Of a DNA stretch of 64,000 nt, positions 54,422 to 63,261 are shown piece after piece. A program made the translations under genes and the position numbers. The notes under the pieces are model-generated. The model searched no databases, had not been told where the DNA came from, and saw nothing but the letters and a program-made list of their open reading frames with translations. The stretch lies in the NCBI RefSeq assembly GCF_050033475.1, contig NZ_CP188324.1:1-64000 (forward strand), read 5' to 3'. This DNA is from Cetobacterium sp050033475. Lineage in GTDB: Bacteria > Fusobacteriota > Fusobacteriia > Fusobacteriales > Fusobacteriaceae. Position 1 is the first letter of the stretch. Each line of letters begins with the position of its first letter.

Positions 54422-55970
54422 CTAAAACCAACTCCTCATATAAGGAATTTAATCTAATTTTACTTGCTATATTTGATAACTTCACAGCTATATTTCTTAA
54501 ATATTGATATTGGTCATAAGATATTTCTTCATTACTTTCTTTTAATAAGATAATTCCAACATAAGGATTCCCATTAAATTCCATTCTAAATCCAAGATTA
54601 TAATTAGGTATTTTAATTTTATCTTTATCTAAAACTATATCCTCATCAAAATCATCTTTATTATAAATATATTTTTCAACTTCTTCTGAATTTGAGAAAA
54701 TTTTAATTAAAGTATTTATTTTTAAATGTTTTTTTATTTCTTTTTCTAATTGGATTTCGAATTGTCTTTTATTATGAATTAATGATAATTTATTATATAT
54801 TTTCTCTATGGAACTATCTGTTTCTTTCATAATTCTATCAAAAACCATTGTATAAAAATCTAGTAAAAAAATAGTAGATAAAATAACAAATGGTTCTGTT
54901 AAAGTTTTAAAATAAAACAATGAAATATAAGCTAACATCAAACCTAAAACATATCTAACTGCTCTACTTAATTCTTTTGTATAAACTTTCAATTTGCTAA
55001 ATATAAGGCCCCAATAAACACACATAAATTCGATTAATTCTATAAAATAATATAATTTAGAATTACTTGGAAATAAATTATGAAAAAATTCTAAAATAAA
55101 ATATCCGACTCCTATAGCTAACCAACAAATATAATCTAATTTTTTTAATTTTTTATGACTTCTTATAAATGAATATATTATTAAAACAAAAATTATTCTT
55201 GTTAAATCTATAAATTTTCTCACTTCTGAGCATATCTTAAATAATTTATAACAATAAGTTAATAAATATATATATATTTGTGGAGATAAAATAGCTACTG
55301 CAAAAATAAAATTATAAAAATATACTATAGAAACTGCTGTATAAGTCAATACCCTCACTACTTTTTTATTTTTAGGAATTATATTCTCTAAAATATAAAA
55401 AATTAATGCGAATCCTAAAATTCTAGTTATAAAAAAATCTAAAAATAATAAAAAATCCGTTTGAAAACTTCCTCTGAAACTAAATATTAATTTTAAAAGT
55501 AATAGTCCAAAAAGACTGGATAATATTTTATTTTTCTTTATTTTATTTCTTAAACGGTTAAATATTGCAAAATTGAAAACAATTAAAGTTAAAGTTATTA
55601 TATTTAAAAATATTTCCTGCTTTTTAGAAAAATAATCTCCCTCTAAATTAACTTTCACTTTTTCCCAATCACTTGATTTTATTATATTAATCGATTTTAC
55701 TTCATCATCAAAATCAGCTTTTAAAATATAATCTCCATTTGGTACATTTAAAAAAATCTTACCATTTAAGAAATTTTTATTTGGTGTTTTCAAAATATCT
55801 CCATTTTCTTTAATTAAGGAATAATTACCTATATCTCTATTTAAAACCTCTATATTTTTGATTTTAGGTACAACATATATAAAATCTTTTTCATTTCTTG
55901 CTATATATCTTAATGTTATTCCTAAAATCACAGATAATAGAATTATTAATAATAATATCTTTTTTTTCAT
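54414..55970 (-). CDS. Multi-pass membrane sensor-like protein without a kinase domain
   Basis: 518 residues. An N-terminal anchor (about 5-22), an external domain of about 100 residues with an Ig-like pattern (GDYILKADFDDEVKSI), about seven membrane helices (130-370), then a linker and a GAF-like cytoplasmic domain (370-510: DFDEDIVLDKDK, LGFRMEFNGNPYVGIILLK, QYLRNIAVKLSNIASKI). The HisKA and ATPase modules are missing, and the chain stops at the GAF-like domain. It overlaps the LytTR regulator gene by 8 bases. It is likely a sensor that acts on the regulator directly; a link to a separate kinase is also possible. Confidence 0.65.
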   Translation of the reverse strand: MKKKILLLIILLSVILGITLRYIARNEKDFIYVVPKIKNIEVLNRDIGNYSLIKENGDILKTPNKNFLNGKIFLNVPNGDYILKADFDDEVKSINIIKSSDWEKVKVNLEGDYFSKKQEIFLNIITLTLIVFNFAIFNRLRNKIKKNKILSSLFGLLLLKLIFSFRGSFQTDFLLFLDFFITRILGFALIFYILENIIPKNKKVVRVLTYTAVSIVYFYNFIFAVAILSPQIYIYLLTYCYKLFKICSEVRKFIDLTRIIFVLIIYSFIRSHKKLKKLDYICWLAIGVGYFILEFFHNLFPSNSKLYYFIELIEFMCVYWGLIFSKLKVYTKELSRAVRYVLGLMLAYISLFYFKTLTEPFVILSTIFLLDFYTMVFDRIMKETDSSIEKIYNKLSLIHNKRQFEIQLEKEIKKHLKINTLIKIFSNSEEVEKYIYNKDDFDEDIVLDKDKIKIPNYNLGFRMEFNGNPYVGIILLKESNEEISYDQYQYLRNIAVKLSNIASKIRLNSLYEELVLDD

Positions 55971-56129
55971 TTTCTCCTCCTTTTTATAATTTATAATTAT
56001 ATCAATTTTTATTTTAATAATACATAAATTATTTCTATAATTTTTAAATAATTCTTTTAAATTTAAAGGATATTGTATTTTTTATAATAAATGCTCTCAT
56101 AACTAGAAATTTATTTTTGAGGTGGTCAT

Positions 56130-57419
56130 ATGAAACAATTCTTTAATAATTATGAAAAAAATAAATTCTTAATAATTTGCGAAGGAATGAATTCAAATGC
56201 AATGAGCCTAGGAATACAAGGATTTGCACTTACCGCCTTAGCATTATACTTTAATTGTACTCCTTTTTGGATTTCAATGATTTCTACTCTTCCTTTAGCA
56301 CTACAACTATTACAAGTTTTTTTAGGAACATATTATAAATGCTTTCCAACTAAAAAAAGTGCATTACTTTTTAGTGCTTTTGCTAGTAGAATTCCTCTTT
56401 GTTTTCTATTTTTTATTGTTGCATTTGATATTAAAGATTATAGATTTTTAATAACTATTGTTTTTATTTATTCATTTTTTTCAGCATTTTTATCTGGAAT
56501 ATGGACTAGTTCTGTAGGAGATATTATAAAAAAAGATGAACGAAGTAGTTTTTTTTCAAAACGTTTTATTCTTCTTTCTTTTTCTACGGTTATTTTTTCC
56601 TTTATTGTCTCTAAAAGCCTTAATATCCATCCAGGTAAAATTGGTATTTTAATATTAACAGCTATTATTACAATTACAGCTATAATAACTTTAATTCTTC
56701 TTTGTTTTCACGATATTCCAAATTTTGAAGATAATAAAGTTAACTTCAATCTTAAACTTCCTTTAAAAGATTATAATTTTGTTAATTTTTTAATATTTAT
56801 TGGTGCTTGGAATTTTACCATTGAATTTACAAAACCTTATTTTTATTATTTTGCTGTTACTGATTTAAAAGCTCCATACGAAATACTAGGGATTTCATCA
56901 TCTATTACAGCTACTTTATCTATCATAATGTTTTTCTTATATGAAAAAATTGTGAAAAGAATTGGAAATAAAAAACTACTTTCATTTGGAATTGCTGTTT
57001 CTACATATGTAGTTGTACTTTATTTTCTTATGAATCATTCCAATGTACGAAGTCTAATTATCCTAGATTCCTTTGGAACAGCAATCGGTTGGTCTGCTAT
57101 TAATTTAGGTTTATTTAGCTTATTATTAGATCTCTCTAGTCCTTCTAGAGATTCTTATACTGCAATTTATTCTGTTACTATAGGAATTTGTGGATTAAGT
57201 GGAGCTCTTTTTGGTGGATTTATTGGAGATTTAATTTCTAAAAAAATCTTTATTATTTTCGGAGATAAATATCCTGGATTTCAAATAATGTTTTTTATAA
57301 ATCTTCTTTTACGTTTTTATTGTATTTTATTATTAACAAGAGTTAAGGCTTATCAAAAAAATTTATATTATCCTGGAATTGCACCAACATTATCTTATTT
57401 TTTTAGAAGTAGACGATAA
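56130..57419 (+). CDS. Major facilitator superfamily transporter
   Basis: 429 residues with about 12 membrane helices in two halves. Family features: ALALYFNCTPFWISMISTLP in helices 1-2, a cytoplasmic KKSALLFSAFASRIP loop and MNHSNVRSLIILDSFGTAIGW in the second half. Its substrate is unknown. GAGGTGG before the ATG. Single-gene unit, divergent from the membrane sensor operon, ending in a bidirectional terminator. Confidence 0.8.
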   Translation: MKQFFNNYEKNKFLIICEGMNSNAMSLGIQGFALTALALYFNCTPFWISMISTLPLALQLLQVFLGTYYKCFPTKKSALLFSAFASRIPLCFLFFIVAFDIKDYRFLITIVFIYSFFSAFLSGIWTSSVGDIIKKDERSSFFSKRFILLSFSTVIFSFIVSKSLNIHPGKIGILILTAIITITAIITLILLCFHDIPNFEDNKVNFNLKLPLKDYNFVNFLIFIGAWNFTIEFTKPYFYYFAVTDLKAPYEILGISSSITATLSIIMFFLYEKIVKRIGNKKLLSFGIAVSTYVVVLYFLMNHSNVRSLIILDSFGTAIGWSAINLGLFSLLLDLSSPSRDSYTAIYSVTIGICGLSGALFGGFIGDLISKKIFIIFGDKYPGFQIMFFINLLLRFYCILLLTRVKAYQKNLYYPGIAPTLSYFFRSRR

Positions 57420-57447
57420 AAAAATGGGTTATATAACCCATTTTTTT
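57418..57447. terminator. Bidirectional terminator between convergent genes
   Basis: AAAATGGGTT / AACCCATTTT stem around ATAT with A and T tracts at both edges, overlapping both stop codon regions. Confidence 0.8.
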
Positions 57448-57841
57448 ATATTCCAAAATGAAAACTCGAACTTGAGCTTGAACTTCTTTCAACTGATGAT
57501 GTATGTGAACTACTTTGTGAATTAGAAATTGTATTTCTTTCAAAACCATTTTCAAAAGGTGTTATTGTTGTCTTTGAATTACTAAAACCGCTTGAAGATG
57601 TATTACTATCAATTGTTTTATGTGTAACTTTATTTGTATAACCTGTTGGTATTCTTGGAATTGTATCCATTTCCATTCCTAATAACATATTTGCTTCAAT
57701 AAATCTTGAAATATCATTATAATTATTATAAGTTGGTAATCCTACTCCTGATGTTCTATAACCATTTGGTGTTATTGTTGTTGTTGTACATCCTGTAAAA
57801 ATTATTAGTAATATTGTTAAAATCAAATATACTTTTTTCAT
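57446..57841 (-). CDS. Ser/Thr-rich lipoprotein
   Basis: 131 residues. Lipoprotein signal with lipobox IFTGC (Cys18), followed by TTTTITPNG. The middle is an unrecognised segment (YNDISRFIEANMLLGMEMD). The last 60 residues are rich in Ser, Thr and Asn and end in SSSSSSSFHFGI. No family recognised. It follows the alpha/beta hydrolase gene by 16 bases on the same strand. Confidence 0.68.
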   Translation of the reverse strand: MKKVYLILTILLIIFTGCTTTTITPNGYRTSGVGLPTYNNYNDISRFIEANMLLGMEMDTIPRIPTGYTNKVTHKTIDSNTSSSGFSNSKTTITPFENGFERNTISNSQSSSHTSSVERSSSSSSSFHFGI

Positions 57842-57857
57842 TAACTTTCTCTCCTAT

Positions 57858-58670
57858 TTAATCATTTAAAATTAATTCTAAATATTTATTTACATCCTTT
57901 GAATTTTCTATATTAGAAATATGTCCTGCTTTTTCTACAATAAAAAGCTTTGAATTTTTAACAAGAGAACACATTATTTTTGATTCTTCCACAGGACGTG
58001 GTATATCTTTATCTCCTACAATAAAATATGTTTCATTTTCTATTATTTTCATATTTTCTAAATAATCTACTCTATCAAAAATACCTCTACCTAAGGCTAC
58101 AATTGTTTTTATATTTTCTTTTTTTATATTAAGCAAATTATTTTTTAATTCTATAAATAATTGCCCTTTTTTTTCTCCTTCTTCAGGAGTAAAAAACATT
58201 TTTGCTATAATTTCTGTCATTGGCTCTGGAATATATCCTAAATTTTCAATTGTATCTAGCATTTGAAAATATAAATTTTTAGTTTCTAATGGTTCCTTCC
58301 CAGAAAAGCTATCCATAATAATTAATTTCTCAATTCTATTACTGTAATTAATTCCTAAATATGTTCCTATCATTCCACCCACAGAAAGTCCAACATAAAT
58401 AAACTTTTCTATATTTAAATAATTTAAAACTTCTATAATATCTTCAGATAAAGATTCTATGGAATATTTATATTCATTTCCTAAATAATCCGATTCTCCA
58501 TGACCCCATAAATCAATTCTTATGCATTTATAATTTGAAGAAAAATATTCTTTTTGTGTATTCCACATTTTAGTATCCCATAAAAAAGAATGAATAAATA
58601 CAATTGCTTTTTCTCCAACACCATCAATTTCTACATTTATATTTCTATTATTTTTTAATTTTATTTTAAT
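57858..58670 (-). CDS. Alpha/beta hydrolase, apparently initiating at a non-standard codon
   Basis: 270 residues if read from ATT at 58668-58670. Alpha/beta hydrolase motifs: oxyanion-region VFIHSFLWDTKMW, nucleophile elbow YVGLSVGGMIG, acid Asp in VGDKDIPRP and His in KAGHISN. The first ATG (58568) comes only after the VFIHSFLWD strand, so starting there would remove the first beta strands. The in-frame codons upstream run back to a TAG at about 58683 with no ATG, GTG or TTG; ATT 58670 sits 8 bases after AGG of AAAGGTAGG and would read I-K-I-K-L. Either translation starts at AUU, or the start codon was lost and the gene is impaired. Confidence 0.62.
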   Translation of the reverse strand: MKIKLKNNRNINVEIDGVGEKAIVFIHSFLWDTKMWNTQKEYFSSNYKCIRIDLWGHGESDYLGNEYKYSIESLSEDIIEVLNYLNIEKFIYVGLSVGGMIGTYLGINYSNRIEKLIIMDSFSGKEPLETKNLYFQMLDTIENLGYIPEPMTEIIAKMFFTPEEGEKKGQLFIELKNNLLNIKKENIKTIVALGRGIFDRVDYLENMKIIENETYFIVGDKDIPRPVEESKIMCSLVKNSKLFIVEKAGHISNIENSKDVNKYLELILND

Positions 58671-58775
58671 TTTATTTTCCTACCTTTCTTTAAAATTTAT
58701 ATTTTTATAATAACTTATTTTCTTTAATTATTTCTATTTATTCACAAATCATCAAATATTTTACACAAAATTCTA

Positions 58776-58803
58776 TAAAAAAAAGGGATTATAAAATCCC
58801 TCT
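58776..58803 (-). terminator. Terminator of the methyltransferase gene
   Basis: AGGGAT / ATCCCT stem (58784-58789 with 58796-58801) followed on the minus strand by a T9 run. Confidence 0.72.
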
Positions 58804-58814
58804 AACATTTTTTA

Positions 58815-59747
58815 TTACTTACATACATAAATATATCTACAAAACTTTCCTTTTAAAACCTTGCATTGAGCAATTATAGAAAAATTATTTTTTTGAATCA
58901 TTTCTTCTAAATTTTCAAAAGAAATTAATACCATTTTTTTCGAAAAATTTCTTATATATTTTATTAAATCGCTTTGTTCCTCAGAAGATGTATGACTAAA
59001 TATTCCATAAGGAATATCTAATATAGCTGCATCATAATTTTGATTTATTGTTTTTATATCTTGAACTTTTATTATTTTTTCAAAACCAAAATGCTCTAAA
59101 TTTATATTAGCTCCTTCAACTATTTTTTTATTTATATCGCTTCCAACAATATTTAAACCTAAAAATTTACCTTCAACTACAACTGTCCCAACACCACAAC
59201 AAGGATCTATAATTGAAAGTTCCTTATTTCCTTCAGATGCAATATTGACAAGTGATCTCGCTAATTTTACACTTAAAGAATTCGAGTATGAACATGGTTT
59301 ATTAACATGTTCATTCCAACTAAAATCATTTTTTATTCCTCTTCCAAAAAACCATTTATTTTCAAAAAAACTTAAGAAAAATAATTCTTTTGGATTATTC
59401 ATTTTAAAATTTCCTAATATTGTACTTCCTATTTCTTTTACTTTTTCTAATCTCTCTTTATGATCTAAATCAAAATTATCAGTTTTTAAATATTCTACTT
59501 TATATTCTTCCGCAGAAAATTTTGAATTTTTTATTTGGTTAACTATTTCATTAAAATTTTCATTTGAATATATAATTTCCAATCTAGCTCTTATATAAGG
59601 ACTTATAGATGGATCTATTTCATCTTCTAAAATAAAATTTTTATTTAAAATATTTTTTTTAAATAAAAATTTTAACTCTAATAAGCAAATATCTTTATCT
59701 TCTTCCGTATAATTTATAATATATAAATATTTTTGTGTTTCTTTCAT
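58815..59747 (-). CDS. TRM11/TrmG10-like RNA guanine-N2 methyltransferase
   Basis: 310 residues. N-terminal half: a ferredoxin-like/THUMP-type region (YLYIINYTEEDKDICLLELKFL). C-terminal half: Rossmann methyltransferase with SAM motif IDPCCGVGTVVVEGKFLG, acidic motif GSDINKKIVEGANINL and catalytic LDIPYG in the DPPY-like position. Relatives (Trm11, Trm14, RlmL) methylate guanine N2 in tRNA or rRNA. It lies 18 bases after the replication-initiator gene on the same strand. Confidence 0.8.
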   Translation of the reverse strand: MKETQKYLYIINYTEEDKDICLLELKFLFKKNILNKNFILEDEIDPSISPYIRARLEIIYSNENFNEIVNQIKNSKFSAEEYKVEYLKTDNFDLDHKERLEKVKEIGSTILGNFKMNNPKELFFLSFFENKWFFGRGIKNDFSWNEHVNKPCSYSNSLSVKLARSLVNIASEGNKELSIIDPCCGVGTVVVEGKFLGLNIVGSDINKKIVEGANINLEHFGFEKIIKVQDIKTINQNYDAAILDIPYGIFSHTSSEEQSDLIKYIRNFSKKMVLISFENLEEMIQKNNFSIIAQCKVLKGKFCRYIYVCK

Positions 59748-59765
59748 ATCACTCTCTTTCTTAAA

Positions 59766-61568
59766 TCATATATTTTTAATTTTTCTTAAAATATTTTTTA
59801 TCACCATCAATAATTCTTCTAATGTTATTTTATCCTTCGCATATTTTTCAAATAAAATTTTCCCAATCTCAAATTTTGCAGAAAATAAAGTCTCTTCATC
59901 CAAATCAAATAATTGTCCGTAAAATTCCAATTGAGAATTAATCTCATTTTTCAATTCTTCTGTTGTTAAAAATTTAATTTCTTTAAATTTCTTTAAATTA
60001 TCCTCTTTATTTTGAAAATAATTTTCATTTTTTAAATAATTTGTAATTATAGCTTCTTTTCCTAAATTGAAAGCTTTTTTTTGAAATATAGTTTCCATAC
60101 CACATTGATTAATATAGTCTTTATAAACTATTTCTTCTATTTTTTTCTGTTCTTCTATATTTAAAGAATAAAAATTTAATAATATATTTTTTTTATCCTT
60201 TTCTTCCTTATCCTCTTGAAATTCAAACTTTAAATTTTCTTGTTTTTTTAAAGATTTAGCTTCAATTTCTATTTTTATATCTTCTGACCACTCATTCTTT
60301 AAACTTTGTAAAAAATAACTTCTTATTTTTTTTGCTTTATTCTTATTTGTATATATTGCTGCTTTTTTTACTTTTTCATAACCATATTCTTCAATAGAAA
60401 TTTTTATTGTTTTTCTCATTGTTTTTAATTCTTTTGCTTTATCTGGTAAAATATTCATAATTTCACTTATTATTTCTTCTGTTATTTCAATATCATTATA
60501 TTCACTTTTTAAAACTTCTTTTTCTTCTGTTGAACTTATAAAAATTTGATTAAAAGCATTTTTATCTTCATAAAAATTTATCTGTTTCAACTGATTATGC
60601 ATATCATCAAACTCAAATTCAATTTCAGATTCTGATAGTTTATTTCCTTTAATTATTTTAAAACTTTTAATTAATTTTTTTTCTCTTAGTTCACAACAAG
60701 CTTTCTCTATAACATTTATACTTCGACCTATATTTTTAGAATCATGTTTTAAAGGTATTCTTTTTAATAGCGTTAAAACATTAATTTTTAAAAATAAATC
60801 ATTAAATCTCCATTTCGTTATTAATAAATAAATCCCACGAGCTGTTGATGTACTTATGTTTAAAAGAGTATCTGCATTATATACTAAATATCCTCTTCTA
60901 ATTATATTATTATAAAAATGATCAGATAATGAAACTTTATATATTTCTGATATTCTTCCATCTTTAAAATAAGTAAAATCAGAATTTCTAGCATTATTTC
61001 GTGATATTATCTGAATATTCATAATTGTAGTAACTATAGCATTTTCAATTAAACCACTAATTTCATTAGAATATAATGAATTTTTGAACGTATAAGATGT
61101 TTCCGTTAATTTTAGCATTGCTTCTTTAACTTGAGAATATAATGCATTTTTTGTTCCTTGATTATCTATACACATATTTTCTAAAATTTCTGAATTTGTT
61201 ACCACAAAATTTTTACCGTATCCATATTTTCTCATTATTTTTATTAATGAAATAAAAACTTTTTCTTCAAATTCTCCTGGAATACTTGTCCCTGCAATAG
61301 GTTTTACTTCAATATATTTATCTTTTCTTTCATTAAAATAATAAATTACAGTTTGATTAGCTTTTCTTCTTTTATTTTTTGAAAATAATGGATATTCTAT
61401 AATATTCATATCCATTCTTATTAAATTTCCATTTATATTTTGTAAAATCTGTTCTTCCGGAAATTCCATAAATTCTTCAATTATTTCACTTGGTCCATTA
61501 TCAATTTCCTCTATTCCTCCACCTTCATAAGTAGCCATAAAAGGATTTCTTATCTTCATTGGTTTCAT
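59766..61568 (-). CDS. Plasmid-type replication initiator (RPA/RepA-like)
   Basis: 600 residues from ATG 61568. The first about 300 residues resemble replication initiator protein A (RPA family): NLIRMDMNIIEYPLFSKN, KPIAGTSIPGEFEEKVFISLI, YGYGKNFVVTNSEIL, AVKEAML-type helix, and RGIYLLITKWRFND with two winged-helix-like domains. The rest is a Lys/Glu-rich, coiled-coil-like tail, making the protein longer than usual. A TTG at 61592 also opens the frame but lies inside an iteron-like operator; AAAGGGAG lies 13 bases before the ATG. It is followed by the methyltransferase gene and preceded by iterons, so it initiates replication from them. Confidence 0.8.
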   Translation of the reverse strand: MKPMKIRNPFMATYEGGGIEEIDNGPSEIIEEFMEFPEEQILQNINGNLIRMDMNIIEYPLFSKNKRRKANQTVIYYFNERKDKYIEVKPIAGTSIPGEFEEKVFISLIKIMRKYGYGKNFVVTNSEILENMCIDNQGTKNALYSQVKEAMLKLTETSYTFKNSLYSNEISGLIENAIVTTIMNIQIISRNNARNSDFTYFKDGRISEIYKVSLSDHFYNNIIRRGYLVYNADTLLNISTSTARGIYLLITKWRFNDLFLKINVLTLLKRIPLKHDSKNIGRSINVIEKACCELREKKLIKSFKIIKGNKLSESEIEFEFDDMHNQLKQINFYEDKNAFNQIFISSTEEKEVLKSEYNDIEITEEIISEIMNILPDKAKELKTMRKTIKISIEEYGYEKVKKAAIYTNKNKAKKIRSYFLQSLKNEWSEDIKIEIEAKSLKKQENLKFEFQEDKEEKDKKNILLNFYSLNIEEQKKIEEIVYKDYINQCGMETIFQKKAFNLGKEAIITNYLKNENYFQNKEDNLKKFKEIKFLTTEELKNEINSQLEFYGQLFDLDEETLFSAKFEIGKILFEKYAKDKITLEELLMVIKNILRKIKNI

Positions 61569-61579
61569 AAATAGTCTTT

Positions 61580-61601
61580 TACTCCCTTTCAATAATAGTA
61601 T
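61580..61601 (-). promoter_or_regulatory. Inverted iteron-like operator over the initiator ribosome binding site
   Basis: Read on the minus strand, this 22-bp stretch begins ATACTATTATT and continues GAAAGGGAGTA. It matches the iteron at 18 of 22 positions but lies in the opposite orientation and covers the initiator's Shine-Dalgarno. Iteron plasmids commonly repress their rep gene this way; that role is inferred. Confidence 0.6.
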
Positions 61602-61631
61602 TTTAATAAGTATACTATATTTTCTTCAATT

Positions 61632-61785
61632 TTACTATTATAATATGAGGAAAAATTATATTTATAATAGATACTATTATTCTATGGGAATAGATACTAT
61701 TATTCTATGGGAACAGATACTATTATTCTATGGGAATAGATACTATTATAATATGAGGAAAAATACTATTATTCTATGGGAATAA
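61632..61785 (+). repeat. Six 23-bp direct repeats (iterons) of a replication origin
   Basis: Five contiguous repeats start at 61671, 61694, 61717, 61740 and 61763, all 23 bp apart, each opening ATACTATTAT. A sixth copy at 61632-61654 lies 16 bases before the first. Four units carry TCTATGGGAA after the core and two (61632, 61740) a variant AATATGAGGAAAA. The 23-bp period is about two helical turns, as for Rep-binding iterons. The initiator gene is just to the left. No DnaA box was found close by. Confidence 0.85.
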
Positions 61786-61866
61786 CTTTTTTTATTTAAA
61801 ATCTTCGTGAAGCCTTGAAAAATAGTCACTCTAGAGTATTATTGTTAATATACATTATTGCTCTAA

Positions 61867-61893
61867 CAATATAAACAATATAAACAATATAAA
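61867..61893 (+). repeat. Three tandem 9-bp repeats beside the iterons
   Basis: CAATATAAA occurs three times without gaps (61867, 61876, 61885). It is AT-rich and close to the iterons, so it may be part of the DNA-unwinding region. The rest of 61786-61989 has no gene and is AT-rich, with the ribosome binding site AAGGGAG of the next gene at its end. Confidence 0.5.
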
Positions 61894-61989
61894 CAACTAA
61901 CAGTTTTAATGCGAATAGATTTATTAAAAAGGAAATAAAAAAAATAATTAGTAACAGAAAAATATGAAAAAAATAAGGGAGATTCATTT

Positions 61990-63258
61990 ATGAAAATAAA
62001 AAAAATCTATTCAAAAATATTCAGTAAACAATATAGTAATCCTAAAAAAGCTTTTCAAACAATGATATATGCATTTCAATTAAATAAATATTTACTTACA
62101 TACTTTCCAAATAACAAAAATCAAAATTCAATAAATGATATTTACAAGTATAGTTTAAATTCATCTCTTAAAGCTTTAAAAAATCCACTTAATAGTGCTT
62201 TAATAAATGTTTTTTTTCCTTGTGAAATACTTCATGCATTTAATATTAACCCTTTATTTATGGAAGGAATTGCCGCTTCCATGGCAGGAGCATATACTGA
62301 AAAAGTTTTTATTGAAACTGCAGAAAAAAATGGAATACCAGAATCATATTGTTCTTTTCATAAAATATTTTTAGGTGGAATTGAAAATAATTTTTTTCCT
62401 AAGACAAAATTTATTGGAACAACTACTTTGGCTTGTGATGCAAATGTAAATACTTTCAGATATATATCTAGCAAAATGAATAATAGTTTATATTTATTAG
62501 ATATCCCTTATGAAATATCTGAAGAAAATATAACTTATATAGAACTTCAAATAAAAGAATTAATAACAGAATTAGAAAAATTATTTAATAAAAAATTTAA
62601 TGAAAATAAATTAAAAGAAATAATAAAACAAGAAAATGAAACAATCACTTTTCAAAAACAATATATTTCTAAGTTAGCTATTAAAGATTTTCCTATAACA
62701 TCAGGATCAGAAATGGCAAAAATTTTTATTAATACTATTGGAATGGGAACTAAAGAAGCAAAAGAATTTTATATAAAATTAAATAAAGATATTGATAATT
62801 ATCCTATTTCTAAAAATAAAAAAAGAATTTTTTGGATTAACTTAATACCATTTAATGATGAAATAATTGAAAAAAATATTGATATGAATTCGAATATTCA
62901 ATTATTAGGTATCGATATAAATTTTATGAATACTGAATATATTGATGAAGAAAATCCATATAGAGGATTAGCTAAAAAATTATTATATAATAAATTAAAT
63001 GGCAACTATTCAAGAAGAATAGAATGGTTAAAAGATTTATCTATTCAGTTAAAAGCAAATGGAATTATTAATATGTGTCAATGGGGTTGTAAGCAATCCT
63101 TAGGAGGAGCTTTAATAACTAAAAAAGAATTTGAAAAATTAAATATTCCATTTTTAATTCTAGATGGTGATTCAGGAGATTATAGTAATAATAGCAAAGG
63201 TCAACTTAAAACTAGAGTGGAAGCATTTTTAGAAATTTTAATGAAGGAGAATTTATAG
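61990..63258 (+). CDS. 2-hydroxyacyl-CoA dehydratase-family subunit (HgdB/FldB-like)
   Basis: 422 residues, cytoplasmic. Pattern of the dehydratase/benzoyl-CoA reductase family: NVFFPCEILHAFNINPLFMEG with Cys78, TTTLACDANVNTFRY in the middle and GIINMCQWGCKQSLGG near the C-terminus, giving the cysteines that hold a 4Fe-4S cluster. These enzymes use radical chemistry and an ATP-driven activator; none is visible here. Its partner gene follows with a 3-base gap. The substrate (hydroxyacyl-CoA or a double-cubane activity) is not decided by the sequence. Confidence 0.75.
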   Translation: MKIKKIYSKIFSKQYSNPKKAFQTMIYAFQLNKYLLTYFPNNKNQNSINDIYKYSLNSSLKALKNPLNSALINVFFPCEILHAFNINPLFMEGIAASMAGAYTEKVFIETAEKNGIPESYCSFHKIFLGGIENNFFPKTKFIGTTTLACDANVNTFRYISSKMNNSLYLLDIPYEISEENITYIELQIKELITELEKLFNKKFNENKLKEIIKQENETITFQKQYISKLAIKDFPITSGSEMAKIFINTIGMGTKEAKEFYIKLNKDIDNYPISKNKKRIFWINLIPFNDEIIEKNIDMNSNIQLLGIDINFMNTEYIDEENPYRGLAKKLLYNKLNGNYSRRIEWLKDLSIQLKANGIINMCQWGCKQSLGGALITKKEFEKLNIPFLILDGDSGDYSNNSKGQLKTRVEAFLEILMKENL

Positions 63259-63261
63259 ATT

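Noticed and set aside
58738..58746. TTATTCACA, a DnaA-box-like sequence
   Set aside because: A single match, about 3 kb from the iterons and inside an intergenic terminator region; likely chance in AT-rich DNA.
61569..61592. TTG at 61592 as start of the replication initiator
   Set aside because: It lies upstream of, and overlaps, the AAAGGGAG site and the inverted iteron; the ATG at 61568 is better placed.
61632..61785. Direct repeats considered as a CRISPR array
   Set aside because: The 23-bp units are contiguous with no unique spacers, and no cas genes are present; they fit iterons.
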